DNA of 34,407 nucleotides, from the NCBI GenBank assembly GCA_033721915.1, contig JAWWAC010000031.1, positions 1 through 34,407 of the forward strand, in the 5' to 3' direction. Shown here piece by piece: positions 15,073-23,692 of this stretch (position 1 is the stretch's first letter; every line of letters starts with the position of its first letter). The DNA comes from REBR01 sp033721915. Lineage in GTDB: Bacteria; Pseudomonadota; Gammaproteobacteria; Pseudomonadales; Oleiphilaceae. The position numbers and the translations under genes are program-made. The notes under the pieces were generated by a model. That model saw nothing but the letters and a program-made list of their open reading frames with translations. It did not search any database and was not told the origin of the DNA.

Positions 15073-16296
15073 ATGACCACGCGAGAGTTTACCAAGTCCA
15101 ACAAGCTGGATAATGTCTGCTACGACATCCGTGGAGCTGTCCAGCAGGAGGCGCGGCGCCTGGAAGAGGAAGGCCATCGCATTCTCAAGCTCAATATCGG
15201 CAACCCGGCCCCGTTCGGCCTGGATATTCCGGCGGAAATCCAGCAGGACGTCATCTACAACCTGCCCACCGCCCAGGGTTACTGCGACTCCAAGGGCCTG
15301 TTCGCCGGCCGCAAGGCGGTAATGCATTATACCCAGCAAGTGGGCATTCCGGATGTGGATATCGAGGACATCTACCTGGGCAATGGTGTCAGTGAAATGA
15401 TCGTCATGTCCATGCAGGCGTTGCTCAATACCGGCGACGAGGTGCTGATTCCGGCGCCGGACTACCCACTGTGGACCGCCGCGGTCACCCTCTCCAGCGG
15501 CAAGCCGGTGCACTACATCTGCGACGAGCAGCAGGGCTGGTTCCCGGACCTGGACGATATCCGCAGCAAGATCACCTCACGCACCAAGGCCATCGTGGTG
15601 ATCAACCCCAACAACCCCACCGGTGCCGTGTACAGCCGCGAGCTGCTGCAGGGCATTGTGGACATCGCCCGTGAACACAACCTGGTGGTGCTGTCCGACG
15701 AGATCTACGACAAGATCCTGTACGACGACGCCCAGCACATCCCCACCGCCTCACTGGCGGACGATCTGCTGTTCTTCACCTACAACGGCCTGTCCAAGAC
15801 CTACCGGGCTGCGGGTTACCGGGCCGGATGGCTGATTATCAGCGGTGCCAAGCTGAGGGCGAAAAACCTCATCGAGGGCATCACCATGCTGGCCTCCATG
15901 CGCCTGTGCGCCAATGTGCCGGCCCAGCTGGCGATACAGACCGCGCTGGGTGGCTACCAGTCCATCAAGGACCTGATCATCCCGGGAGGCCGCCTGTGGG
16001 AGCAGAGGGAGAAGGCCTGGCGACTGCTCAACGACATTCCCGGCGTGTCCTGTGTCAAGCCACAGGGGGCCCTGTACCTGTTCCCGAAACTGGACAGCAA
16101 GCGCTACCCCATGATCGACGACGAGCGGCTGGTGTACGACCTGCTGACACAGGAGCAGATGCTGCTGGTGCAGGGCTCGGCCTTCAACATGCCGGACAAG
16201 CAGCACCTGCGGGTGGTTTTCCTGCCCCGTGTGGACGAGCTGGAAGACGCCATCGGCCGTCTGGCCCATTTCCTGTCCCGCTACGAGCAGGCCTGA
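15073..16296 (+). CDS. alaA: Glutamate-pyruvate aminotransferase AlaA
   Basis: PLP-dependent class I aminotransferase making alanine from pyruvate and glutamate. The 407-residue protein is close to E. coli AlaA over the whole length: SNKLDNVCYDIRGAVQ, LKLNIGNPAPFG, PTAQGYCDSKGL, PAPDYPLWTAAVTLSSGK, NPNNPTGAVYS, and the PLP-binding Lys242 in YNGLSKTYRAAGYRAGW. The start at 15073 is chosen by similarity and AGGA upstream; an in-frame ATG at 15010 would overlap msrB. TACAAT at 15040-15045 is a possible -10 box. A small conserved gene follows seven bases later. Confidence 0.96.
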   Translation: MTTREFTKSNKLDNVCYDIRGAVQQEARRLEEEGHRILKLNIGNPAPFGLDIPAEIQQDVIYNLPTAQGYCDSKGLFAGRKAVMHYTQQVGIPDVDIEDIYLGNGVSEMIVMSMQALLNTGDEVLIPAPDYPLWTAAVTLSSGKPVHYICDEQQGWFPDLDDIRSKITSRTKAIVVINPNNPTGAVYSRELLQGIVDIAREHNLVVLSDEIYDKILYDDAQHIPTASLADDLLFFTYNGLSKTYRAAGYRAGWLIISGAKLRAKNLIEGITMLASMRLCANVPAQLAIQTALGGYQSIKDLIIPGGRLWEQREKAWRLLNDIPGVSCVKPQGALYLFPKLDSKRYPMIDDERLVYDLLTQEQMLLVQGSAFNMPDKQHLRVVFLPRVDELEDAIGRLAHFLSRYEQA

Positions 16297-16303
16297 GGCA
16301 GCC

Positions 16304-16732
16304 ATGGCGGATCTGCATATCGAGGAATTCTACCAGGACTCGGCCCGCATACTGCTGCAGCTCTACCGGGCCTTCCCCAGGCGCATCAGTGTCTTTGTGG
16401 AGGACATTGCCGGGGCCGACCAGCCGGACGAGTTCGGACTGCACGGCAAGCGCCACCTGGCCTGCCTGGGCTGCATGCTGTGGCTGGCGGAGGAGGGGCT
16501 GATCCGTTACGAGAGCACCATCAGCCAGGACGCCATCGACCAGGCAGTGCTCACCGAATCCGGATTCTCTCTGCTGATCCGCCCACTCACCAGTCAGGAC
16601 CAGCAACCGCCCCACCCCGCCAGTGCCATCCACCACCTGCAGGACTGCCTGCAACAGGGCACCTCCACCCAGCTGGCCGCCCTCACCCAGCAGATCCTGT
16701 TCCCCCGTCTGCCGGTGCCGGCTTCTCACTGA
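16304..16732 (+). CDS. Conserved hypothetical protein, downstream partner of alaA
   Basis: A 142-residue acidic soluble protein without signal peptide or membrane segment. I recall a similar small protein between alaA and htpX in Pseudomonas, but no function. The middle (RRISVFVEDIAG, HLACLGCMLWLAEEGLIRYE, QDAIDQAVLTESGF) reads like a helical, winged-helix-type fold, with an aromatic/aliphatic core and a Gln/Pro/His-rich linker at about 96-107. GAGG overlapping the alaA stop serves as ribosome binding site, so translation is coupled to alaA. The start follows from that spacing. Confidence 0.75.
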   Translation: MADLHIEEFYQDSARILLQLYRAFPRRISVFVEDIAGADQPDEFGLHGKRHLACLGCMLWLAEEGLIRYESTISQDAIDQAVLTESGFSLLIRPLTSQDQQPPHPASAIHHLQDCLQQGTSTQLAALTQQILFPRLPVPASH

Positions 16733-16776
16733 CGCTTTCTGTCGGTTGCTGTACGGATCTTTAACAGGAATCCCGC

Positions 16777-17892
16777 TCAGCCTCCGGGCTCCTGGCCGGC
16801 TGAAAGACGGGAGCGGGGTACCCCCGGGGGTGCGATTTCCGGGTCCATGAGCTGGGCGCGCATGCGTGGCAGGTACTCGGGGTAATGCTGTTGCACAAAG
16901 TGCACCATGTCCTCTCGGATGGCGCAGCGCAGATCCCAGAGCTTGCTGGAATCCCGTGCGCTCATGAGGAAACGCACCTGCTGGGCCCTTTCACCCGCCT
17001 CCACCACCTGCACTGTCTGTGTCACCCCGTTCCACAGTGGTGAGGCCTCCAGGAGACGGGCGAACTCCTCCCTCAGGGGCGCCACGGGCATGGCGTAATC
17101 CAGCCACAGCGTGACACTGCCGGACATGTCCGCATTGTTGCGGGACCAGTTCTGGAAGGGATTCTCGATAAACCACTGCAGTGGCACCACCAGGCGGCGC
17201 AGATCCCAGACCCGCAGCACCACATAAGTGGCCGTCACCTCCTCCACCCAGCACCATTCCCCCTGCACATTCAGCACATCATCGATGCGGAACGGCTGTG
17301 TCAGGGCAATCTGCATCCCCGCCAGAAGATTGCCCAGTACCGGTCGGGCGGCAAAGCCCAGTATAATGCCACCGATACCCGCCGAGGCCAGCAGGCTGGT
17401 CCCCAGCTGCTGCACTGGCTCAAACTGCATCAGAGCCAGCCCCAGGCCGACGATCACAATCAGGATGTTCAGCCCCCGCACCAGAAAACGGGTCTGTGTT
17501 TCCACCTTGCGGGCACGGCGCCACTGGCCCTCCTCCTCCAGCACCGGATTGAGCGTGACAATCACCTCGCCGATGGTGGACGTGCAGCGCACCGCCGTCC
17601 AGGTCAGGGCCAGAATCAGCATCAGCGTGGCCAGACGCTGCAGCCCGCTGAGCAGCGGCAGATCCGGCGGCGCCACCTCCAGTACCGCGTTCAACGCCAG
17701 CAGACAGACCACAAAGCCCAGTGCCCGGGCGGAGGCCTCCAGAAGCAGCCGCGGCACCGTCCGTTCTCCAGTGAAATGGCGTATGGCCATCAGCAGCAGC
17801 CGGTACAGCACAAAAGCCACCACCACGGACAACAGCGCCACCACACCGGGCCCCCACCAGGACACCATGCCCTGCTCCAGCATGTCCGTCAT
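16777..17892 (-). CDS. MscS-family mechanosensitive ion channel
   Basis: Small-conductance channel family that releases solutes on osmotic downshock. The 371-residue protein has predicted helices at about 13-36, 56-73, 83-108 and 136-158, then the pore-lining TM3 with the Gly/Ala pattern SAGIGGIILGFAARPVLGN (about 170-188) and the beta domain PFRIDDVLNVQGEWCWVEEVTATYVVLRVWD. It has one more helix than E. coli MscS and a Pro/Arg-rich C-terminal tail. The start ATG overlaps the stop of the upstream lipase gene by four bases, so the two are translationally coupled. The exact paralogue group is not clear. Confidence 0.9.
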   Translation of the reverse strand: MTDMLEQGMVSWWGPGVVALLSVVVAFVLYRLLLMAIRHFTGERTVPRLLLEASARALGFVVCLLALNAVLEVAPPDLPLLSGLQRLATLMLILALTWTAVRCTSTIGEVIVTLNPVLEEEGQWRRARKVETQTRFLVRGLNILIVIVGLGLALMQFEPVQQLGTSLLASAGIGGIILGFAARPVLGNLLAGMQIALTQPFRIDDVLNVQGEWCWVEEVTATYVVLRVWDLRRLVVPLQWFIENPFQNWSRNNADMSGSVTLWLDYAMPVAPLREEFARLLEASPLWNGVTQTVQVVEAGERAQQVRFLMSARDSSKLWDLRCAIREDMVHFVQQHYPEYLPRMRAQLMDPEIAPPGVPRSRLSAGQEPGG

Positions 17893-19388
17893 AAACCACC
17901 TCCGCCAGCGGTTGCGGCATCACCGGAGCCCGCCTCAGACACCGCACGGGCCCTGAGACGGGCAATGCAGTCGGCAAAGATACGGCTGATGCGGGTCTGG
18001 TCCCGGATCATGGCGATTTTTGGCCAGGTGGCCTTCTCACCCAGACGGATATACCACTGCAGATCCTCCAGTGACGGGTTGGCCAGCACCCGGCGGTAAT
18101 AGCGCGCCTTTACCGGAAACTGGATATTGATATCCCCCAGGTAGGGCTGGGTGGTCATGGCGTGGGCCTGGTTGAGTATCGGGCCCAGCAGCGGTGCATC
18201 ATTCCAGCCACTGCGTGTGAGCTTCAGTGTGGTGGCCACCTGGGCCCCCATGACCGTGGCCGCCACCCGCCGCACACCGGCACCACTGCCCTGGCTCTGG
18301 TGGTGGTGGATAAAGGGCAGCACATGGGGGTTGGCCTGGCTGACGATGGTGCGGTTGACGTTCTGCAGCCGTGCCATGCGCATCAGCGGAAGGTCCCCAT
18401 GGACACTGCCGTCAATCCATTTCTCCGTGGCCATGTAGGGCTTATCACCGTCGCCGTCACGGGCCCGCAACCGCACCGGCGGATAGATTCCCGGTACTGC
18501 GCAGGAGGCCAGAAGCGCCGAGTCGATCATCACCTCCGGCGAGGCCAGGTCGTTCAGCAGTCGGGGTTTCTGGCGGGTTCGCGTGGGGGAGACGGAAATA
18601 TTCAGTGACCGGCCACTGTGCTCCGCCGCCTCACGAAAACTGATACGCCCCACATTGGAACGGATATGGGCCAGCAGCTGCTGGGGGTCCATCAGGTGGC
18701 GCCGTCGCCAGGCCTCACCGGCGCGACGCCAGCGAAAGGCCTCACGGTGTATGGACTCCGGCTGCTGGAAAAGAACTTCCAGCTCGGAAGGATCACGGCT
18801 GCAGATGCCCCCGGCAACAATGGCCCCCATGCTGGATCCGGCAATCACCGACGGCAGCAGATGCTGCTGCCACAGGGCCCGGGTCACCCCCATGTGGTAA
18901 ATGCCAAAGGCCGCGCCACCGCTGAGCAGCAATGCCGGCTGGCCGAAGACCCGCTCCGCCTCACGGAACATGGCCAGCTTGCGCCGATCGCTCACACCGG
19001 GCATGGGCTGATCGCAGATAAAGCCCATGGACAGCTCCACCTCGTCCAGATAGGCCTCCACCAGGAACTTGGTGCCACTGCGGGCCACGCCGTACAGCTC
19101 CGGATTGGAGAGCTCACCCAGGTGGCGGTACAGGCTCTCCTGCAACACCCGGTTCAGCCCGGGGGCATCCCCCTGCTCACGGCATTGGCGCATGGCCATC
19201 ATATGCTCACGGATCAGGTTCTCATGAAGCAGTGAGGTGCCCGGTGACTCCCGCCACGCCATCAGCCCCTCGGCCTCGTCCAGTGCCCTGGCCGAGGACA
19301 GCCATTCCTCGTAGCTCCGGGCCTGCTGCAGCGCCTCTTTAAGGGCCCTGCGCTGGCTTCCGCCTTTTTTGATGATGCTGAATACCAT
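17889..19388 (-). CDS. Patatin-like phospholipase/acylglycerol lipase with N-terminal DUF3336
   Basis: A 499-residue serine lipase. Residues about 10-145 are the DUF3336 helical region known from fungal and plant triacylglycerol lipases; the patatin core follows with oxyanion-hole motif LLLSGGAAFGIYHMG (about 153-167), nucleophile elbow GSSMG (184-188, Ser186) and the second catalytic residue Asp326 in KWIDGS. There is no signal peptide, so it should act on membrane lipids or storage lipids from the cytoplasm. It is the first gene of a two-gene unit with the MscS channel and is divergent from htpX. Substrate unknown. Confidence 0.9.
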   Translation of the reverse strand: MVFSIIKKGGSQRRALKEALQQARSYEEWLSSARALDEAEGLMAWRESPGTSLLHENLIREHMMAMRQCREQGDAPGLNRVLQESLYRHLGELSNPELYGVARSGTKFLVEAYLDEVELSMGFICDQPMPGVSDRRKLAMFREAERVFGQPALLLSGGAAFGIYHMGVTRALWQQHLLPSVIAGSSMGAIVAGGICSRDPSELEVLFQQPESIHREAFRWRRAGEAWRRRHLMDPQQLLAHIRSNVGRISFREAAEHSGRSLNISVSPTRTRQKPRLLNDLASPEVMIDSALLASCAVPGIYPPVRLRARDGDGDKPYMATEKWIDGSVHGDLPLMRMARLQNVNRTIVSQANPHVLPFIHHHQSQGSGAGVRRVAATVMGAQVATTLKLTRSGWNDAPLLGPILNQAHAMTTQPYLGDINIQFPVKARYYRRVLANPSLEDLQWYIRLGEKATWPKIAMIRDQTRISRIFADCIARLRARAVSEAGSGDAATAGGGGL

Positions 19389-19492
19389 GGTGTTTCCGCA
19401 GTAATGCTGTAAAGGGAGTCCAGTATGAAAGACCGGCTACAGGCTTGCAAAAGCCGCCCCGGATTCATTGGCACAAGTTAATGATACTTTTT

Positions 19493-19519
19493 GTTGAAAA
19501 ACGGCCAAGGGCCCTTATT
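19493..19519 (+). promoter_or_regulatory. Possible sigma32 (heat-shock) promoter of htpX
   Basis: GTTGAAA (19493-19499) matches the sigma32 -35 consensus CTTGAAA at six of seven positions, and CCCTTATT (19512-19519) partly matches the -10 CCCCATNT. The spacer is 12 bases, slightly short. HtpX is heat- and envelope-stress-induced in E. coli, which makes this plausible. Confidence 0.35.
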
Positions 19520-19542
19520 GTACACACTGAGCGTTAACGAGT

Positions 19543-19558
19543 GGCCCGTAGCCGGGCC
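19543..19558 (+). other. Stem-loop in the htpX leader
   Basis: GGCCCG, TAGC and CGGGCC form a perfect 6-bp hairpin 29 bases upstream of the htpX start. The motif GGGCCCTTA occurs twice nearby, at 19510-19518 and 19554-19562, the second copy overlapping the hairpin's 3' arm. Confidence 0.35.
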
Positions 19559-19587
19559 CTTAACCCAATCAGGGAGCCCTACCGATC

Positions 19588-20475
19588 ATGCGTATCCTGC
19601 TGTTTCTTGCCACCAACATTGCGGTCATTCTGATCGCCAGCATTACCCTGCGGCTGCTGGGTTTTGACGGGTACCTGACGCAACAGGGCATCGACTTTAC
19701 CGCGCTGCTGATTTTCGCCGCCCTGATCGGCTTTGGCGGCTCTTTCGTGTCATTGCTGATCTCAAAATGGATGGCCAAGCGGGCCACCGGCTGCGTGGTC
19801 ATCGACAGGCCCTCCAACCCGTCGGAGCAGTGGCTGCTGGACACCGTGGCCCAGCTTTCCCGTGAGGCGGGCATCGCCACCCCGGAGGTGGGCATTTTCC
19901 CGGCCAACCAGTCCAATGCCTTTGCCACCGGCTGGAAAAAGAACGACGCCCTGGTGGCGGTCAGCCAGGGCATGATGCAGCGTTTCAACAAGGACGAGAT
20001 CCGCGCCGTACTGGCCCACGAGATCGGCCACGTGGCCAACGGTGACATGGTGACACTGGCGCTGGTGCAGGGGGTGGTGAACACCTTTGTGATCTTCCTC
20101 TCCCGGGTCATCGGCTCCATTGTGGACCGGGTGGTGTTCAAGAATGACAGCGGCCACGGCATCGGTTTCTTTCTGGTGTCCATGGTCTCACAGGTGGTTC
20201 TGGGCATACTCGCCAGCACCATCGTGTTCTGGTTCTCCCGCTACCGGGAATTCCGGGCCGATGCCGCCGCGGCACAGCTGGCCGGCCCCGCTGCCATGAT
20301 CAGTGCGCTGCAGAGACTGCAAAGGGAGACGGAAATGCCCGATGAGATGCCGGACAGCCTGCAGGCCTTTGGCATCAACAAGGGCCGTCGCAGCGATATG
20401 ATGTCACAACTGTTCGCCAGCCACCCGCCACTGGAGAAGCGTATCGAGGCCCTGCAGAACCGCAGCTACCGCTGA
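19588..20475 (+). CDS. htpX: Protease HtpX (M48 zinc metalloprotease, inner membrane)
   Basis: HtpX degrades damaged membrane proteins with the active site facing the cytoplasm. The 295-residue protein has two N-terminal helices (about 4-23 and 36-58), the zinc motif HEIGH (144-148) with the third ligand Glu221 in FSRYREFRADAAAAQLAG, and two further hydrophobic segments (about 156-180 and 192-216). Length and order match E. coli HtpX (293). AGGGAG precedes the ATG. The last ten bases of the gene overlap the end of pdxB on the opposite strand. Confidence 0.97.
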   Translation: MRILLFLATNIAVILIASITLRLLGFDGYLTQQGIDFTALLIFAALIGFGGSFVSLLISKWMAKRATGCVVIDRPSNPSEQWLLDTVAQLSREAGIATPEVGIFPANQSNAFATGWKKNDALVAVSQGMMQRFNKDEIRAVLAHEIGHVANGDMVTLALVQGVVNTFVIFLSRVIGSIVDRVVFKNDSGHGIGFFLVSMVSQVVLGILASTIVFWFSRYREFRADAAAAQLAGPAAMISALQRLQRETEMPDEMPDSLQAFGINKGRRSDMMSQLFASHPPLEKRIEALQNRSYR

Positions 20476-21611
20476 TCCTCTGACAGGGTAAAGCCGGCGG
20501 CCCGGAAGCGGTCCGCGCCGGCGCTGCCAGCCACCCCCGTCAGGCGGTGGCTGGCGAATTCCCGTCTCTGGGGATAGTCCCTGCGAAGACGGTCGAAGGC
20601 ACTGGCCCGGGCCCTGGGGTCACCCTGCTGGGCGTCCACAAAGGCTCCATGGTCCGACAGGGGGTCATAGGCCGCCAGCATGGCCCGGTAAAGGGCCCAC
20701 TCACCGGAACCCGCCACAGCCATGGTCACCGGCGCCGGCAGCACCTGCTCCAGTGTCACGCACTCACTCAACCCGAAGTGGCGGCAGAACGCCTGGTAGA
20801 GCATGGCGGTGCCACGCAGCTTTCCCTCCAGGCTGTAACCGGCGATGTGGGGGCTGCCCTGCCAGACCAGGGGCAGCAGCGGCGTCAGTACCGATGGCTC
20901 CCCCTCCCACACATCCAGTGCCACCCGTGGCGGGTCCGGACGGGACAGGCGCTGCAGCAGTGCCTGGTTGTCCACCACGGCACCCCGTCCGGCATTGATC
21001 AGCAATTGATGGCCACCCAGGCTGGCCAGGCGGTGGCGGTCCAGTAGATGGCGCGTGGGGTGGGCGCCGATGTCGGTCAGGGGGGTGTGCAGGCAGACAA
21101 TGTCCTGCTCCAGAGCCCGCTCCAGTGACACCAGCCCGCTGTGTCCGGCCTCCGTCAGTGGTGGGTCACAGGCACAGACCGGCACCCCCATGGCCTGCAG
21201 ACGCTGCCACAGACGGCCGCCCACATTGCCGGCACCGACAATGCCCACAGACAGGTCCCAGAGTGACTGGCGCCGGTCCAGACAGTGACGCGCCACTGTG
21301 CTGAGCACATAATCCACCACCCCTTCGGCGTTGCACCCCGGTGCGGCGGCAAAGGCGATGCCCTGCTGTGACAGCCACTGTTCGTCGATATGGTCCGTGC
21401 CGATGGTGGCGGTGCCCACAAAACGCACATCGGCTTCGGCCAGCAGATCGGCATTGACCGGTGTCACCGAACGCACCAGAAGCACCTGCGCCCCTTTCAG
21501 GTGCCCTGGTGCCAGTGTCCGGCCGGGGTGGCGTTCAATGGCCGTGACGGACGGCATGCCGGCAAAGAAGGCCTCCAGTGCGGGAATGTTTTCATCGGCG
21601 ACAATGCGCAC
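20466..21611 (-). CDS. pdxB: Erythronate-4-phosphate dehydrogenase
   Basis: PdxB oxidises 4-phosphoerythronate in the DXP-dependent pathway to pyridoxal phosphate. The 381-residue protein (E. coli 378) begins MRIVADENIPALEAFF, has GTATIGTDHID, the NAD-binding motif VGIVGAGNVG (about 122-131), LHTPLTD, the catalytic Arg in INAGRGAVVD and HIAGYSLEGK, then the PdxB-specific C-terminal dimerisation domain. The start codon is GTG, two bases after the rhlB stop, with only a weak ribosome binding site, so expression probably depends on translation of rhlB. Its product supplies the PLP that AlaA needs. Confidence 0.95.
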   Translation of the reverse strand: MRIVADENIPALEAFFAGMPSVTAIERHPGRTLAPGHLKGAQVLLVRSVTPVNADLLAEADVRFVGTATIGTDHIDEQWLSQQGIAFAAAPGCNAEGVVDYVLSTVARHCLDRRQSLWDLSVGIVGAGNVGGRLWQRLQAMGVPVCACDPPLTEAGHSGLVSLERALEQDIVCLHTPLTDIGAHPTRHLLDRHRLASLGGHQLLINAGRGAVVDNQALLQRLSRPDPPRVALDVWEGEPSVLTPLLPLVWQGSPHIAGYSLEGKLRGTAMLYQAFCRHFGLSECVTLEQVLPAPVTMAVAGSGEWALYRAMLAAYDPLSDHGAFVDAQQGDPRARASAFDRLRRDYPQRREFASHRLTGVAGSAGADRFRAAGFTLSEDQR

Positions 21612-21613
21612 GG

Positions 21614-22903
21614 TCAGGCCCGCTGCGGCCTTGGCGGCCGCCCGCCTGTTCCGGAGGTGCGGCGCTGACGGGGCGGCCTGGGGTATTCCGGCAATGGCGT
21701 CATCAGATCATCACCGGGGCGCTGGCACGGCAGGGGCTGGCCCAGGTACTTCTCGATGTCCGGCAGAATGAAGGAGTCGTCCTCACCGGCGAGACTGATG
21801 GACACACCGCTGTGTCCGGCCCGGCCGGTACGGCCAATACGGTGCACATAGTCCTCGGCGCTGTCCGGCAGGTTGTAGTTGAACACATGGCTGATGCCGT
21901 CCACATGGATGCCCCGCCCGGCCACATCCGTGGCCACCAGCACATCGATGCGCCCCTGCTTGAAGTCCTCCAGGGTGCTCAGGCGACGGTTCTGGGGAAT
22001 CTCACCGGAGAGCAGCGCCGAGCGCACACCCAGTGCCCGCAGATGCTCGTCCAGTTCACGGGTCTGGTCGCGGCGGTTGGCAAACACCAGTGCCCGGCTG
22101 ACCGACTCGCTCTGCAGGGCGTTGTACAGGACCGTCAGCTTGTCACTGTCGCTGACGGTATAGACCCACTGCTCCACACGCTCGGCGGTTTTCTGCTCCG
22201 GCTCGATCTCGATAAAGGCCGCCTTGTGGCTCCACATGGAAGCCAGGTTGAGCACATCCTGGTTGAAGGTGGCACTGAACAGCACCGTCTGTCGCTCTTC
22301 CCTGGGGGGGCACTGGCGGATGATGCGCTTCACATCGGGGATAAAGCCCATGTCCAGCATGCGGTCCGCCTCATCCAGTATCAGCAGCTCCAGCTGATCC
22401 AGGTACAGGTCGCGACGGGTCAGGAAATCCAGCAGCCGCCCCGGTGTGGCCACCAGGATATCAATCGCCTCGGTGCGCACCTGCTGACGCTGGCCCTCGA
22501 AGTTCATGCCCCCCACGGTGGTGACCACATTGTGCCCGGTGAAGTGGGTCAGGCCTTCGGCGTCCCTGGCAATCTGCAGCGCCAGCTCCCGGGTGGGGGC
22601 CAGAGCCAGCACACGGGGCTCACTGGCGTAACGTTCCTCCCAGGGAATGGGCTTTTCCAGCAGTCGTTGTATGGCGGTGATCAGGAAGGCGGCCGTCTTG
22701 CCGGTACCGGTCTGGGCCTGTCCGATCAGATCCACCCCGGACAGGGTCCTTGGCAGGGCCTCCCCCTGTATGCCGGTGCACTCGGTAAAGCCGAGGCGCT
22801 CTATGGCCTGCAGCAACTCCGGATGCAGGTTCAGGCTGCTGAAAGAAACCGGTGATTCGTCGTTGTCATCGGGGGATGCCGGTGGGCTTGCCGGTACTGT
22901 CAT
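21614..22903 (-). CDS. rhlB: DEAD-box ATP-dependent RNA helicase, RhlB type
   Basis: The 429-residue helicase has all core motifs: Q-motif (Phe21 to Gln46), Walker A AQTGTGKT (63-70), PTRELA, TPGRLLD, DEAD (177-180), SAT (210-212), and HRIGRTGR (354-361). The segments AAFIEIEPEQKTAERV and IEKYLGQPLPC, and the basic Pro/Arg-rich end, favour RhlB, the degradosome helicase, over RhlE. AAAGGCG precedes the ATG. It is the middle gene of epmC-rhlB-pdxB. In E. coli rhlB sits beside trxA, so this location is a lineage difference and the name should be taken as type rather than proven orthologue. Confidence 0.85.
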   Translation of the reverse strand: MTVPASPPASPDDNDESPVSFSSLNLHPELLQAIERLGFTECTGIQGEALPRTLSGVDLIGQAQTGTGKTAAFLITAIQRLLEKPIPWEERYASEPRVLALAPTRELALQIARDAEGLTHFTGHNVVTTVGGMNFEGQRQQVRTEAIDILVATPGRLLDFLTRRDLYLDQLELLILDEADRMLDMGFIPDVKRIIRQCPPREERQTVLFSATFNQDVLNLASMWSHKAAFIEIEPEQKTAERVEQWVYTVSDSDKLTVLYNALQSESVSRALVFANRRDQTRELDEHLRALGVRSALLSGEIPQNRRLSTLEDFKQGRIDVLVATDVAGRGIHVDGISHVFNYNLPDSAEDYVHRIGRTGRAGHSGVSISLAGEDDSFILPDIEKYLGQPLPCQRPGDDLMTPLPEYPRPPRQRRTSGTGGRPPRPQRA

Positions 22904-22916
22904 GGATCATCGCCTT

Positions 22917-23465
22917 TCATGTCAGTGAGTGCAGGGTAAACAGCTCAGGACCAAAACTGCTGTGACGCTGGTAGTGATCCAGCAGTGCCTGCCGGAAACA
23001 CGCCGCCCTCGCCGGCAGCCCCTCTTTGAGATAGATCTGTGCCTGCTGCCAGACCGCCTCCCGGAAACGCGGGTACTGGCCGGAGGTCTCGCCGCTGAGG
23101 TTGTCCAGGCTCAGGTGAAAGGGGCTGCCGGCGGCCCTGGCAAAATGCCATTCAATGGCCTGTGGCCGCACCTCCACCTGCTCGAACAGGGCCTGCTGCT
23201 GTGCGTCACGGCCATCCGGGCAATACCAGTAGCCGTAATCCGGCAACTGACGGCGACGGGCCCCGGCAATGCACCAGTGGCTGATTTCATGGAGCGCGCT
23301 GGCGTAGTGGCCGTGGGCAAAGATTACACGATTGTACCGCCAGTGCCCATCCGCCGGCAGGTATTCAGGCTCACCGTCACCCCGCACCAGACGGGTCTGG
23401 TAGCGGGACTCGAAACAACGGGCAAAGAGCCGGATCAGATCCTCTGGCTGGTGTGTGTCGCTCAT
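22917..23465 (-). CDS. epmC: Elongation factor P hydroxylase EpmC
   Basis: EpmC hydroxylates the beta-lysylated lysine of EF-P after EpmA and EpmB have acted. The 182-residue protein shows the family's metal-site motif HEISHW (59-64) and the block DYGYWYCPDGRDAQQQALFE followed by QVEVRPQAIEWHF, which is diagnostic. Its presence predicts epmA, epmB and a lysylated EF-P elsewhere in the genome. The stop lies 13 bases before rhlB. It is divergent from dsbD. Confidence 0.93.
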   Translation of the reverse strand: MSDTHQPEDLIRLFARCFESRYQTRLVRGDGEPEYLPADGHWRYNRVIFAHGHYASALHEISHWCIAGARRRQLPDYGYWYCPDGRDAQQQALFEQVEVRPQAIEWHFARAAGSPFHLSLDNLSGETSGQYPRFREAVWQQAQIYLKEGLPARAACFRQALLDHYQRHSSFGPELFTLHSLT

Positions 23466-23591
23466 GAAACCGTTGTCCTGTAGAAACCGTATTGCAATGG
23501 CCGGTATCCCCCGACCCCCGGTTTTGTCTTCCCGTCAGGGGCCGGTTCTTTCAAGGTCCTTGTGAATGGGCCATAGTTTAAGGAAAATCGG

Positions 23592-23609
23592 CAGCCGTTA
23601 GAACGGCTG
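23592..23609 (+). repeat. 18-bp near-continuous palindrome in the epmC/dsbD divergent region
   Basis: CAGCCGTT (23592-23599), AG, AACGGCTG (23602-23609) is a perfect 8-bp inverted repeat with a two-base centre, about 85 bases before the chosen dsbD start. It is either a leader hairpin of dsbD or an operator. No T-run follows. Confidence 0.45.
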
Positions 23610-23692
23610 AGTGAAACCTCGCCGGCCCCGATGTGTCCCTGTGTGAACCTGATTCCGGGACCCTTGATCCCGTAACCCTGAGACTGACTGCA

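Noticed and set aside
21578..22855. Long open frame on the plus strand across rhlB
   Set aside because: It is the mirror of a full set of helicase motifs on the minus strand, with no recognisable domain of its own.
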